The translations under genes and the position numbers were made by a program. A DNA stretch of 64,000 nucleotides. Origin: JAVVHH01 sp965199585 (lineage in GTDB: Bacteria > Pseudomonadota > Alphaproteobacteria > Acetobacterales > Acetobacteraceae). This document shows, piece by piece, positions 8,782 to 17,562 of this stretch; the stretch's first letter is position 1; each line of letters starts with the position of its first letter. The notes beneath the pieces are model-generated. The model saw only the letters and a list, made by a program, of their open reading frames with translations, made no database searches and was not told where the DNA came from. Where the stretch lies: the NCBI GenBank assembly GCA_965199585.1, contig CBDASI010000002.1, positions 2,790,001 to 2,854,000 of the forward strand. The letters are read 5' to 3'.

Positions 8782-9930
8782 ATGGGCTCGGCCGCCAGGG
8801 TCCTGTTCGTCAACCACGCGAGCCGCCTGTCCGGCGCCGAGCTCGTGTTGCTGGACACCGTGAAGGCCTTCCGTGGCGGCAGCGCCTTCCTGTTCGAGGA
8901 TGGTCCGCTGCGCGCGGCCCTGACCGCGGTGGGCATCACCCCGATCCTGCCCCGCGCAGCTGGCGGGTTTGCCAGCATCAAGCGCGACCGCAGCCTTTGG
9001 CGTGCATTGCCGCATCTCGGCGGCCTCGTCGGCATGCTGGCGCGGCTGACCCGGACGGCCCGGCGCTTCGACGTGGTGTACGCCAACTCGCAAAAGGCGT
9101 TTGCCCTGGCCGGACCCGCTTGCGCCATCGCCCGCCGACCTCTGATCTGGCACCTGCACGACATCCTCGCGGCCGGTCACTTCGGCGCGGGCCAGATCAG
9201 ACTGACCGTCCAACTGGCCAACCGGTTCGCGACCCGCGTCATCGTCCCGTCGCGCGCCTGCGCCGATGCTTTCGCAGCCGCTGGCGGCACGGCGGCGTTG
9301 CGGGTCGTCCCGAACGGCCTGGACGACATCCACGCCGACGCGCGTCCATTGAGCGCCACCGCGCTCGGCCTGCCGCCCGACACCATGGTCATCTTCGGCG
9401 TGTTCAGCCGCCTGGCGCCCTGGAAAGGGCAGGCCGTCGCGTTGCGGGCGCTGCAGGCCGTGCCGGAGGCCGGATGCATCGTCGCCGGCGGCGCCATGTT
9501 CGGCGAGGACGATTACGCGCGTTCCCTGGTCGATCTCGCCGCCGAATTGGGTGTGTCGGATCGCGTGCGCTTCCTCGGCCATCGCGGGGACGTGCCCGCG
9601 CTGATGCGGTCGGTCGATGCTGTGGTGCATCCCTCGACCGAGCCGGAGCCGTTCGGTCGCACGCTCGTCGAAGCCATGCTCGCCCGCCGCCCGGTGATTG
9701 CCGCCGAGGCGGGCGCGGTCCCGGAGATCCTCGATTACGGCCGGGTCGGCCTGATGTTCCCGCCCGGTGACCATGTCGCGTTGGCCGCCTGCCTACGTCA
9801 GGTACAAGCAGGCGCCGCCGACGCCCTGCTCGACCCGGCAGAAGCGCGCGCCCGCAGCCTCTATTCCGCCGAGCGCATGCGCGTCGGGATCGAGGCCGTG
9901 GTTGCCGAGGCTTTACCAGCCCGTCGGTGA
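8782..9930 (+). CDS. GT4 family glycosyltransferase
   Basis: A 382-aa GT-B glycosyltransferase starting two bases after the copolymerase stop. The N-terminus has RVLFVNHASRLSGAELVLL, the GT4 acceptor-domain loop. The donor domain has FGVFSRLAPWKGQ and the E-x7-E motif EPFGRTLVE near residue 288, followed by ARRPVIAAEAGAVPE. It is the third glycosyltransferase of the EPS locus and the only one on the rightward operon. Its stop overlaps the next start (GTGA), so translation is probably coupled to the polymerase gene. Confidence 0.86.
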   Translation: MGSAARVLFVNHASRLSGAELVLLDTVKAFRGGSAFLFEDGPLRAALTAVGITPILPRAAGGFASIKRDRSLWRALPHLGGLVGMLARLTRTARRFDVVYANSQKAFALAGPACAIARRPLIWHLHDILAAGHFGAGQIRLTVQLANRFATRVIVPSRACADAFAAAGGTAALRVVPNGLDDIHADARPLSATALGLPPDTMVIFGVFSRLAPWKGQAVALRALQAVPEAGCIVAGGAMFGEDDYARSLVDLAAELGVSDRVRFLGHRGDVPALMRSVDAVVHPSTEPEPFGRTLVEAMLARRPVIAAEAGAVPEILDYGRVGLMFPPGDHVALAACLRQVQAGAADALLDPAEARARSLYSAERMRVGIEAVVAEALPARR

Positions 9931-11315
9931 GCGCCTCAAGCGATTTAGCCGGGTCGATGCGGCTGGCCACCGGCTTCTGGCTGCGTCGTGCCGGGCCGAT
10001 CACCTTGCTGCTGGCCGTCACCCTTGTGCTCGGGCTGGCTGGCCAGGGCGCCGCCCGGCCCGTGTTCATCCTGGGCTCGGTCATCGTCATGGGGGACCTG
10101 CTCCGGTTCGGTGCGTCCGCGCACTTCTCAAGTAGCCTCGTGTTGTTCTGCCTTGCACCCTTCCTGCGCCGCATCGTCGACGTCTCGGCCGGCTATGATC
10201 CGTCCGGCATCATGATTTCCGGGCCGTTGCTCGGACTGCTCGTCGTCATCCCGCGGCTGATGGCCCGGCTCTCGGACGGTCGCCGGCTCGATCAGGCATT
10301 GTGGCCCTTTCTCTTCGCCGGCGGCTGCGTGCTGTATGCCACCGTGCTGACGATGGCGGGCGGCAACATGACGCAGGCCGCGTCCGGCGCGCTGAAATGG
10401 ATCGCGCCGATCGCCTATGGCACCTGGCTCTACGGCGAGGCCGGACGCGCCCCCGGCCTGGTCCGCGCGGCCTCGCGCACCGTCATGCTGCTGGCGCCTG
10501 CGCTCGGGCTGTATGGCTTCCTGCAATATGTTGATCCGCCGGTATGGGACCGGTTCTGGATGACCTACACGAGCATCGCGTCGATCGGGCAGCCCGAGCC
10601 ATTCATGGTCCGCGTGTTCAGCACCATGAACGCGCCGGCCGGCTACGCGACCTTCACGGCGGCGGCGCTACTCTTGTTCGGCTTCGGGCGTGCGCGATTT
10701 TCGCTGCTGATCGCAGCGGCGCCCTCGGTGCTAGGATTGATGCTGTCGATGTATCGGACGGCCTGGATCGCGCTGGCGATCGGGATGGTATTCGGGCTGT
10801 TTCACCGCTTGACCGTGCGACGCGCGGCGATGTTGCTGGTCGCCGTGCCGATCCTCGGTGCTGCGGTCGTCCTGTTCAGCCCGGCGGGCGACGCGCTGTC
10901 AGAGCGACTCGGCACGTTCGGCGCCGTCAGCGACGACGCCAGCGGGCAGGAGCGCCTTGGTGAATACGCCGAACTGCTCGGCACCGATGGCGGCACCCTG
11001 ATCGGCAACGGCTTCAGCAGCACCGACGTCATGCAGGCCGGCGCCATGGCGCAGGATGGGCAGTTCGTCGTGTCCTGGTACTCGATGGGACTGGTAGTCG
11101 GGATCGTCAGCGTCGCGTCGCTGCTCTGGGTGTCGGTGCTGGCGATCCGCGGGGCCTGGCGGTCGGACACGCTGGAAGGGATCGCGGTCGCCGGCATCGT
11201 CGCGGGAATGATGGTGCAGATGCCGCTGGCGGTGATCTCGGCCAGCGAGACCGGCTTCCTGTTCTGGTCGTTTGCCGCGATCGGCGCATCATTGCCGCCG
11301 CGACGGTCCGATTAA
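9927..11315 (+). CDS. Wzy-like O-antigen/EPS polymerase, multi-spanning membrane protein
   Basis: A 462-aa membrane protein with about ten to twelve hydrophobic segments and a larger periplasmic loop near residues 325-375. In that loop, DDASGQERLGEYAELL precedes an NGFSSTD segment, a layout like the O-antigen ligase/polymerase (Wzy/WaaL) superfamily. It would polymerise flipped repeat units in the periplasm. The GTG start overlaps the glycosyltransferase stop; an ATG lies ten codons downstream (9957). The position, with copolymerase and glycosyltransferases, supports Wzy over a lipid A-core ligase, but sequence alone cannot separate the two. Confidence 0.75.
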   Translation: MSASSDLAGSMRLATGFWLRRAGPITLLLAVTLVLGLAGQGAARPVFILGSVIVMGDLLRFGASAHFSSSLVLFCLAPFLRRIVDVSAGYDPSGIMISGPLLGLLVVIPRLMARLSDGRRLDQALWPFLFAGGCVLYATVLTMAGGNMTQAASGALKWIAPIAYGTWLYGEAGRAPGLVRAASRTVMLLAPALGLYGFLQYVDPPVWDRFWMTYTSIASIGQPEPFMVRVFSTMNAPAGYATFTAAALLLFGFGRARFSLLIAAAPSVLGLMLSMYRTAWIALAIGMVFGLFHRLTVRRAAMLLVAVPILGAAVVLFSPAGDALSERLGTFGAVSDDASGQERLGEYAELLGTDGGTLIGNGFSSTDVMQAGAMAQDGQFVVSWYSMGLVVGIVSVASLLWVSVLAIRGAWRSDTLEGIAVAGIVAGMMVQMPLAVISASETGFLFWSFAAIGASLPPRRSD

Positions 11316-11908
11316 GCGATCCCGCGCCACCGTACGATCGCGCCGACCGCGAGCTGATGGATCGCCTGCTCCCAGTCGAGATGCTCGCCATAGCGGACCG
11401 CGACGACGAGCACCGCGACGACGAGCAGCGGCAGCCGCGCGCGCCGATCGAGCGACCCGCCGAGCAATCGGCTCATCCAATACACGCCCAGCATTCCCAC
11501 AGCGGCGCCGATCAAGACCTCGGACACCGAGTGCTCGCCGAGTTCAACCCGGGTTATACCGATTGCGGCGGCGATGCCGGCGGTGGCCAGCAAGGTGTGC
11601 GGCATCAAGACGCGGCGCTGCAGCAACAGCAGTCCGACCAGGCCTCCGTAGATGGCCGAGGCCGACGCGACGTGACCGCTGGGGGTGACGAGGTCGATGG
11701 CGCTAAGCGGGGAGGCCGGGTCGAGCCCCTCGATCATGTAGCCGGCCAGCTTGAGGATGAGCATCAATCCCCACACGCAGCCGATCCCGACGGCCCACGC
11801 GAAGGCAGCCCGGCGCTGACGCAACAGGCATAGTGTCAGCCCGATCGCGATGCCGAGCGGGAACATGACCGCGCCGTCCGCGAAATTGGTCCAGAACTGG
11901 AGGGTCAC
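11312..11908 (-). CDS. PAP2-family membrane phosphatase
   Basis: A roughly 198-aa integral membrane protein with the acid-phosphatase motifs of the PAP2 family: TPSGHVASAS (central His) and TRVELGEHSVSEV (the Arg and catalytic His of motif 3). The family dephosphorylates lipid phosphates. Next to an EPS locus, a plausible substrate is undecaprenyl pyrophosphate released by polymerisation (inference). I prefer GTG 11908, which begins the first hydrophobic segment (VTLQFWTNFADG); a TTG at 11950 is in frame. Its stop overlaps the convergent polymerase gene by 4 bp. Confidence 0.8.
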   Translation of the reverse strand: MTLQFWTNFADGAVMFPLGIAIGLTLCLLRQRRAAFAWAVGIGCVWGLMLILKLAGYMIEGLDPASPLSAIDLVTPSGHVASASAIYGGLVGLLLLQRRVLMPHTLLATAGIAAAIGITRVELGEHSVSEVLIGAAVGMLGVYWMSRLLGGSLDRRARLPLLVVAVLVVAVRYGEHLDWEQAIHQLAVGAIVRWRGIA

Positions 11909-11912
11909 TCTG

Positions 11913-12152
11913 TCAGCGTAGGCCGGCCGTGACCGCGGACCGGCAGGCAAGCGGCAGGCTGCTGCGGTAGGGCTTGAGGCAAATGATCTGGTTGCGTGTC
12001 TGGCCGGGCGAGGACTCCAGGTCGGGGCAGAACCGCTCCAGCGACGCCTTGCACACGGTGCCGAGCTTCAAACGACGCACCGGCACGTCCTGCGCACAGG
12101 CAGCGCTCGCCAGCAAAGTCACCGAAACAAAAAATCCGTATCGATACAGCAT
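11913..12152 (-). CDS. Small secreted Cys-rich protein
   Basis: A 79-aa protein with a clear signal peptide (MLYRYGFFVSVTLLASAACA, cut before QDV). The mature part has four cysteines in the order TVC...RFC...IICLKPY...LACRSAV. The pattern resembles one unit of the Cys-rich GLG1-type repeat (PF00839) found in small periplasmic proteins of alphaproteobacteria. Function is unknown. It lies just upstream of the PAP2 gene on the same strand and may share its transcript. Two disulfides are likely in the periplasm. Confidence 0.7.
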   Translation of the reverse strand: MLYRYGFFVSVTLLASAACAQDVPVRRLKLGTVCKASLERFCPDLESSPGQTRNQIICLKPYRSSLPLACRSAVTAGLR

Positions 12153-12278
12153 CGAAAACTCACCTTCGATAGTGTTAACATGGCCATAGCGTGCTTATCA
12201 CATTTGCGCTACATGTCTGGGATTATGCACGTCGCGATATCGTGAACAGCCCGGCGTCACCGTCGACGGAGAGAGTGG

Positions 12279-12872
12279 ATGCTTTGGAACGCTACCGAGT
12301 TCGGATCGCTAGGCGTGGGGCGCCGTGGTGCGTTGCTCGGGAGCGTCAGTCTGTTGGTCGCGGGCTGCACCGCCGGGCATGACCTGCCGCCGCTGCCGAA
12401 CTATCAGCCCGGTGCCTATCGGCTCGGCGTCGGCGACGTGCTGCGCGTGTTGACCTTCGGCGAAGAGCAGCTCACCGGCGAGTTCCGTGTGGACGACCAG
12501 GGGCAGGTCGGCATCCCGCTGATCGGCAACGTACGCGCGAGCGGTCGGACGGCCAAGCAGCTCGAGAGCGACATCTCGCAGGCACTGGTCAAGGGTGACT
12601 ACCTCAAGAACCCGCACATCAGCATCGAGGTCGCTGCCTACCGGCCGATCTTCGTGCTGGGCGAGGTCGCCAAGCCCGGGCAGTTTCCGTATCAGCCCGG
12701 CATGACGTTCCTGACCGCCGTCGCGGTCGCCGGGGGCTTCACCTATCGCGCGGTGCAGGAGTACGGCGAGGTGGTGCGGTCCGACAAGGACGTCGCGGTC
12801 ACCGGCCGGGTCACGAGCAACACTTTCCTGGCGCCCGGCGACGTGGTGCAGGTGATCGAGCGCTACTTCTAG
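12279..12872 (+). CDS. Wza/GumB-type polysaccharide export lipoprotein
   Basis: A 197-aa outer-membrane export protein. A short cytoplasmic leader precedes a signal segment with the lipobox LVAGC (Cys about residue 30). The poly-export domain begins at YRLGVGDVLRVLTFGE and has the typical FRVDDQGQVGIPLIGNV strand pair. One SLBB domain follows (IFVLGEVAKPGQFPYQPGMT). It is shorter than E. coli Wza (379 aa) and near the size of Xanthomonas GumB, so it likely lacks Wza's C-terminal helix barrel. A purine-rich GGAGAGAG lies just before ATG 12279. It would form the export pore working with the copolymerase at 6620. Confidence 0.88.
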   Translation: MLWNATEFGSLGVGRRGALLGSVSLLVAGCTAGHDLPPLPNYQPGAYRLGVGDVLRVLTFGEEQLTGEFRVDDQGQVGIPLIGNVRASGRTAKQLESDISQALVKGDYLKNPHISIEVAAYRPIFVLGEVAKPGQFPYQPGMTFLTAVAVAGGFTYRAVQEYGEVVRSDKDVAVTGRVTSNTFLAPGDVVQVIERYF

Positions 12873-12877
12873 GCTCC

Positions 12878-13837
12878 TCACCGCTTGGCCGACGGCAGCG
12901 CCTTGTCGGGAACCGGCTGTGCGTCACGGCGGAGCTTGTTCTCGCCGAGTAGCAGCAGGATCGGGGCAGCGATGAAGATGCTGCTCGAGGTGCCGACGAC
13001 GATGCCGAACAACATCATCAAGGCGAAGCCGGAGAGGGAGGCACCGCCGAAGAGGGCGAGGGGCAGGCTGGCGAGGAAGACCGTCATCGAGGTGCCGAGA
13101 GTGCGGTTCAGGGTCTCGTTGATCGACAGGTCGATGAGTTGGCGCAGCGGCATGGTCTTGTATTTGCGCAGGTTCTCGCGGACGCGGTCGTAGACGACGA
13201 CCTTGTCGTTGGTGCTGTAGCCGATGACGGTGAGAATGGCGGCGACCATCACGAGGTCGAACTCGACGCGGGTGATGACGAGGAAGCCGATGGCCTTAGT
13301 GACGTCGAGGATAAGGGTGACGACGGCGCCGACGGCGAACTGCCATTCGAAGCGGAACCAGATGTAGACCAGGATCATCAGCAGGCTGATCCCCAGGGCC
13401 AGCATGCCGTTGCGGAACAGCTCCTCGGAGACGGAAGCGCCAACGGCGTCGGTGCGGACAACCTTGATGCCGGGCTGGGCGGCCTCGAGGGCGCCGCGGA
13501 TCTTGCCGACCGTCTGCTGCGTGGCTTGTTCGTTGCCCTGGGGATCCAGCCGGATGAGGACGTCGTCGTCGGCGCCGAAGCGCTGCAGGCCGGCGTCGGG
13601 CACGCCGGCGGCGATGAGGGCGGGACGCATCTTGGCGAAGTCGGCGGGGCCCGGTGTGCGGACTTCCATGATGATGCCGCCGCGGAAGTCGATGCCGAGA
13701 TGCAGGCCGGGGTGGAAGAACAGGATCAGCGAGGCAATGGACAAGATCGCGGACGTGGCCAGCCCGGCGAAGCGGCCGCGCATGAACTTGATGTTTGTCT
13801 CGTCGGGGACGAGGCGGAATAGGGGGCGGATGAACAT
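12878..13837 (-). CDS. secF: Protein translocase subunit SecF
   Basis: SecF (319 aa) works with SecD in the inner membrane, using the proton gradient to pull translocating proteins out on the periplasmic side. It has an N-terminal helix, the LGIDFRGGIIMEV motif in the first periplasmic stretch, then five C-terminal helices, including YSTNDKVVVYDRVREN and the RTLGTSMTVFLASL region. It starts 4 bp after secD's stop, so the two form an operon. The 3' end faces the convergent Wza-type gene with only a few bases between. Confidence 0.96.
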   Translation of the reverse strand: MFIRPLFRLVPDETNIKFMRGRFAGLATSAILSIASLILFFHPGLHLGIDFRGGIIMEVRTPGPADFAKMRPALIAAGVPDAGLQRFGADDDVLIRLDPQGNEQATQQTVGKIRGALEAAQPGIKVVRTDAVGASVSEELFRNGMLALGISLLMILVYIWFRFEWQFAVGAVVTLILDVTKAIGFLVITRVEFDLVMVAAILTVIGYSTNDKVVVYDRVRENLRKYKTMPLRQLIDLSINETLNRTLGTSMTVFLASLPLALFGGASLSGFALMMLFGIVVGTSSSIFIAAPILLLLGENKLRRDAQPVPDKALPSAKR

Positions 13838-13841
13838 CTAT

Positions 13842-15416
13842 CTACACCGGGAGCATGGTGGGGCGGGTGCTGACGTACCAGCGGACCATCAGGAGGCGGG
13901 CGACCAGGGTCGCGGTGAAGAGCGTCGTCACGATGCCGACGGTGATGGTGACAGCGAAGCCACGGACCGGGCCGGAGCCGAACACGAACAGCATGACGTG
14001 GGCGAGAAAGGCAGTGGCGTTGCTGTCAACGATGGTGCCGTAGGCGCGGCGGAAGCCGGTCTCCAGCGCGTTCAGCGGGGTGCGGCCGTGGCGGACTTCC
14101 TCGCGGATGCGCTCGTTGATGAGGATGTTTGCGTCGACCGCGACGCCCAACGTCAGAAGTATTCCGGCCATTCCCGGGAGGGTGAGGGTCGCTTCCAGGA
14201 GAGAAAGGACCGCGATCTGGAGGATGAGGTTGAAGACCAAGGCGATGTTCGCATACCAGCCGAACAGGCCGTAGAAGATGGCCATATAGGCCATGACGAG
14301 CAGCAGGCCGATGCCGAGCGAGATGGCGCCGGCGCGGATGCTGTCGGCGCCTAGCTCGGGGCCGACGGAGCGTTCCTCCACGACCGTCAAGGGCGCGGGA
14401 AGGGCGCCGGCGCGGAGGAGTACGCTGAGGTCCTGGGCGGAGCTGGCGGTGAAGTTGCCGCTGATCTGGCCGCGACCGCCGGTGATGGGCTCGCGGATGA
14501 CGGGGGCGGAGATCACCTTGTCGTCCAGCACGATCGCGAAGCGCTTGCCGGTATTGGCGGTGCTGACGTCGGCGAATTTGCGGGTGCCGAGGCTGTCGAA
14601 GGTGAAGTTGACGACCCAGCGGTTGTTCTGGGTGTCCTGGCCGGGTCGGGCGTCGGTGAGGTTGGCACCGTCGACCTCGACCCGGCGGCGGACGGCTTCC
14701 TTGACGCCGGGCTGGCCCTCGACGGGGAGGAAGTCGTCGCCCGGGGGCGGGGTGGGAGAGGCTGGGTTGGCGGTCTCGTCGACGAGGCGGAAGGTCATCT
14801 TGGCGGTCTTGCCGATGAGCTCCTTGATGCGGTTCGGGTCGTCGACGCCGGGGAGCTGGACGACGATGCGGTCGGCGCCCTGGCGGGCGATCTGCGGGTC
14901 GAGCACGCCGGTCTCGTCGATGCGGCGACGGACGATCTCGATGGATTGAAGAACGGCGGCGTCGGCGCGGGCGCGGAGCGCGGCCTCGGAGAGGGAGATG
15001 GTGATCTCGCCGGGCGTGCCGGCGGTGGCGGCGACCGCGTATTCGGGGGCGGCGCCGGAGGGGTCCTTCAGGGCGTCTTGAAGGAGGTTGATGGCCGTGT
15101 CGGACTGGGCGGGGTCACGCAGGCGGAGGAGGACGCGGGTCTGGGCGGCCTGGATCTGCGGCGGCTGGAACTGGACCTTGTTGCGCAGGGCGGTGCGGGT
15201 GGTGTCGGCGAGGCTGTCGAGGCGTTCCTTGGTCACGGCGGCCATGTCGACCTCGAGCAGGAGGTAGGAGCCGCCGCGAAGGTCGAGGCCGAGATGGATC
15301 GAGCGCCAGGGCAGCCAGGAAGCGGGCGCGGGCAAGAAGTTCGGGATGCAGAGGAGCACGCCCAGGACGCACACGCCGGCGATCAGCGCGGTCTTGAGCT
15401 TGCTGAAGTAGATCAT
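13842..15416 (-). CDS. secD: Protein translocase subunit SecD
   Basis: SecD (524 aa), the larger half of the SecDF translocation motor. The N-terminal helix is followed by IHLGLDLRGGSYLLLEVD. The periplasmic P1 domain includes GADRIVVQLPGVDDPNRIKELIG. The six-helix bundle carries LEATLTLPGMAGILLTLGVAVDANILINERIREE. The yajC gene, which often precedes secD, is not upstream here; kup lies there on the same strand with a gap of about 115 bp. Length is normal for alphaproteobacteria. Confidence 0.96.
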   Translation of the reverse strand: MIYFSKLKTALIAGVCVLGVLLCIPNFLPAPASWLPWRSIHLGLDLRGGSYLLLEVDMAAVTKERLDSLADTTRTALRNKVQFQPPQIQAAQTRVLLRLRDPAQSDTAINLLQDALKDPSGAAPEYAVAATAGTPGEITISLSEAALRARADAAVLQSIEIVRRRIDETGVLDPQIARQGADRIVVQLPGVDDPNRIKELIGKTAKMTFRLVDETANPASPTPPPGDDFLPVEGQPGVKEAVRRRVEVDGANLTDARPGQDTQNNRWVVNFTFDSLGTRKFADVSTANTGKRFAIVLDDKVISAPVIREPITGGRGQISGNFTASSAQDLSVLLRAGALPAPLTVVEERSVGPELGADSIRAGAISLGIGLLLVMAYMAIFYGLFGWYANIALVFNLILQIAVLSLLEATLTLPGMAGILLTLGVAVDANILINERIREEVRHGRTPLNALETGFRRAYGTIVDSNATAFLAHVMLFVFGSGPVRGFAVTITVGIVTTLFTATLVARLLMVRWYVSTRPTMLPV

Positions 15417-15532
15417 GACGAACCGGTGTGCTCCTTACGCTGCCGCGGTATGCCGACCCGGGCAGGCTGAGGCAAGGCCGGGCGCATTCAGTCGGGGGAT
15501 TCGAAGCCCACCAAACGGGTTCTCGGGTTGTT

Positions 15533-17392
15533 CTAGACTTTCAGTTCTAGGCCGACCGACACGATGCGGTCTGGGGGGAGGTTGAAGTATTCAACGGGCG
15601 TCAGACCGGTGCGGCCGAGGAATAGGTAGATGCGGCGCAGGGCGCGGCGCCACCAGGGCCAGACACCGATCGCGGTGATCTGCGGCAGGAAGAAGACGGC
15701 CTTGTCGCTGTCGAAGGGACAGGCGTCTTTTAGAGCGGTGAGGATGTCGGGCGTGTGCATGAAGCCGAAACGGACAGTGCCGCGGTAGATTCCGTTGCCG
15801 AGGTCTTCGATGGCAGTGCGATCGTCGGCCGGGATGTGCGGGCTGCTGGAGGTCTCGACCCGGAGCAGGAGGACCTGCTCGTGGCGGACGTGGTCGCGCA
15901 GCCAGGGCTGTCGGCCGACGAGGGGGACGCGGTCGGCTTGTTCGGTGAGGAACACAGCGCCGCCGCCCTCGCGCTGCTTCCAATCCTTGGCGAGGGCCTG
16001 GAACTCGGGGAGCGGCATCGACCAGCCGGCGAGGGCTTGGCGGAAGCGGGCGCGGCCCTCGGTCCAGGTGAAGAAGACGAGGAAGACGAGGGCGCCGACG
16101 AGCAGGGGCACCCAGGCGCCGGAGAACAGCTTGGCGAGGTTGGCACCGAGGAAGGCAGCGTCGATGAGGAGGAAGAGGCCGACCAGCAGGACGCTGCGGT
16201 AGAGCGGCCACTCCCAGACCTGGCGGGTGACGACGAAGAACGTGATGGAGGTGACGGTCATGGTGCCGATGACGGCGAGGCCGTAGGCGGAACCGAGGGC
16301 GGCGGAGGAGCGAAAGCCGAGAACGAGGGCGAGGCAGCCGACCATGAGAGCGTAGTTCACGGTGGGCATGTAGACCTGGCCCCGCTCTTCCTCGGAGGTG
16401 TGGATGACCTCGTAGCGGGGGGCGAAGCCCATGTTGATGGCTTGCTGGGTGAGGGAGAAGGCGCCGGATATGAGGGCTTGGGAGGCGATGACGGTGGCGG
16501 CGGTGGCGAGCGCGACCATGGGGATGACGGCCCAGGAGGGGACGATGGCGAAGAAGGGGTTGTCGGCGGCGGCGGGGTCGGCGAGCAGGTGGGCGCCCTG
16601 GCCGAGATAGTTGAGGCCGAGGGCGGGCAGGACGACGACGTACCAGGCCAGCACGATGGGGCGGCGGCCGAAATGGCCGAGATCGGCGAAGAGGGCCTCG
16701 GTGCCGGAGAAGCATAGCACGACGGCGCCGAGGACGGCGTATCCGGCCCAACCCTGGCCGAAGAGGAGGCGCAGGCCGAGTAGCGGGTTGAAGGCGACGA
16801 GGACGGCCGGGTTGTGGAGCGCGGCGACCAGGCCGAGGAGGGCGATGGCGGCGAACCAGAGCAGCATGATGGGGCCGAAGAGGCGGCCGACCTTCTCGGT
16901 GCCGAAGCGCTGGGTGAGGAAGAGGGCGACCAGAATGGTCACGGAGATGGGGACGACGTAGGCGGCCAGGGCTGGGCTGGCGACCTTGATGCCTTCGACG
17001 GCGGACATGACGGAGATGGCGGGGGTGACGACGCCGTCGCCATAAAGGAGGGCGGAGCCGAAAAGGACGAGGAGGGTGAGGGCGGCGGGGCGGGCGAAGC
17101 GGGTGGGGGGACGTTCGCGATGGATGAGGCCGAGGAGCGCGAGAGTGCCGCCCTCGCCGTCGTAGTCGGCGCGGAGGATGAAGGTGACGTATTTGACGCA
17201 GACGACGAGGATGATGGACCAGATGACGAGGGAGAGGACGCCGGTGATGAGGGCCGGGTCGTGGGCGAAGGCGGGTTGATCAGTGAAGCATTGTTGGACG
17301 GCGTAAAGGGGGCTGGTGCCGATGTCGCCGAAGACGATGCCGAGGGCGGCGAGCGTTATGGTGGGGAGGCTCTTGTGGGCCGCTTCGGACAT
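15533..17392 (-). CDS. kup: Low-affinity potassium transporter Kup
   Basis: A 619-aa potassium/proton symporter of the KUP/HAK family. The start (TLAALGIVFGDIGTSPLYA) and VKYVTFILRADYDGEGGTLALLGL are family signatures. About twelve membrane helices occupy the first 430 residues, followed by a cytosolic C-terminal domain of about 190 residues. E. coli Kup is 622 aa, so the gene looks complete. The 170 bp upstream (17393-17562) hold no recognisable gene. Confidence 0.95.
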   Translation of the reverse strand: MSEAAHKSLPTITLAALGIVFGDIGTSPLYAVQQCFTDQPAFAHDPALITGVLSLVIWSIILVVCVKYVTFILRADYDGEGGTLALLGLIHRERPPTRFARPAALTLLVLFGSALLYGDGVVTPAISVMSAVEGIKVASPALAAYVVPISVTILVALFLTQRFGTEKVGRLFGPIMLLWFAAIALLGLVAALHNPAVLVAFNPLLGLRLLFGQGWAGYAVLGAVVLCFSGTEALFADLGHFGRRPIVLAWYVVVLPALGLNYLGQGAHLLADPAAADNPFFAIVPSWAVIPMVALATAATVIASQALISGAFSLTQQAINMGFAPRYEVIHTSEEERGQVYMPTVNYALMVGCLALVLGFRSSAALGSAYGLAVIGTMTVTSITFFVVTRQVWEWPLYRSVLLVGLFLLIDAAFLGANLAKLFSGAWVPLLVGALVFLVFFTWTEGRARFRQALAGWSMPLPEFQALAKDWKQREGGGAVFLTEQADRVPLVGRQPWLRDHVRHEQVLLLRVETSSSPHIPADDRTAIEDLGNGIYRGTVRFGFMHTPDILTALKDACPFDSDKAVFFLPQITAIGVWPWWRRALRRIYLFLGRTGLTPVEYFNLPPDRIVSVGLELKV

Positions 17393-17562
17393 GGGTCGGT
17401 TTCCTGGCGCTCTGGGGGGAGGCGGGGAACTCCAGAGAAGGATGGTTTAGGCGATTCAGGGGAGGTTGGGGAAGCGGGTGCGGGGAAGCAGGTGGAAGCG
17501 CAGTCGAGGTGGAGCACGGCGGGGCTTCGTTCTGTGCCACGTCCGTGCGGATGGCTTGCCGT

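Noticed and set aside
15755..16717. Plus-strand open frame antisense to kup
   Set aside because: Low-complexity Gly/Glu/Asp-rich translation; kup is certain.
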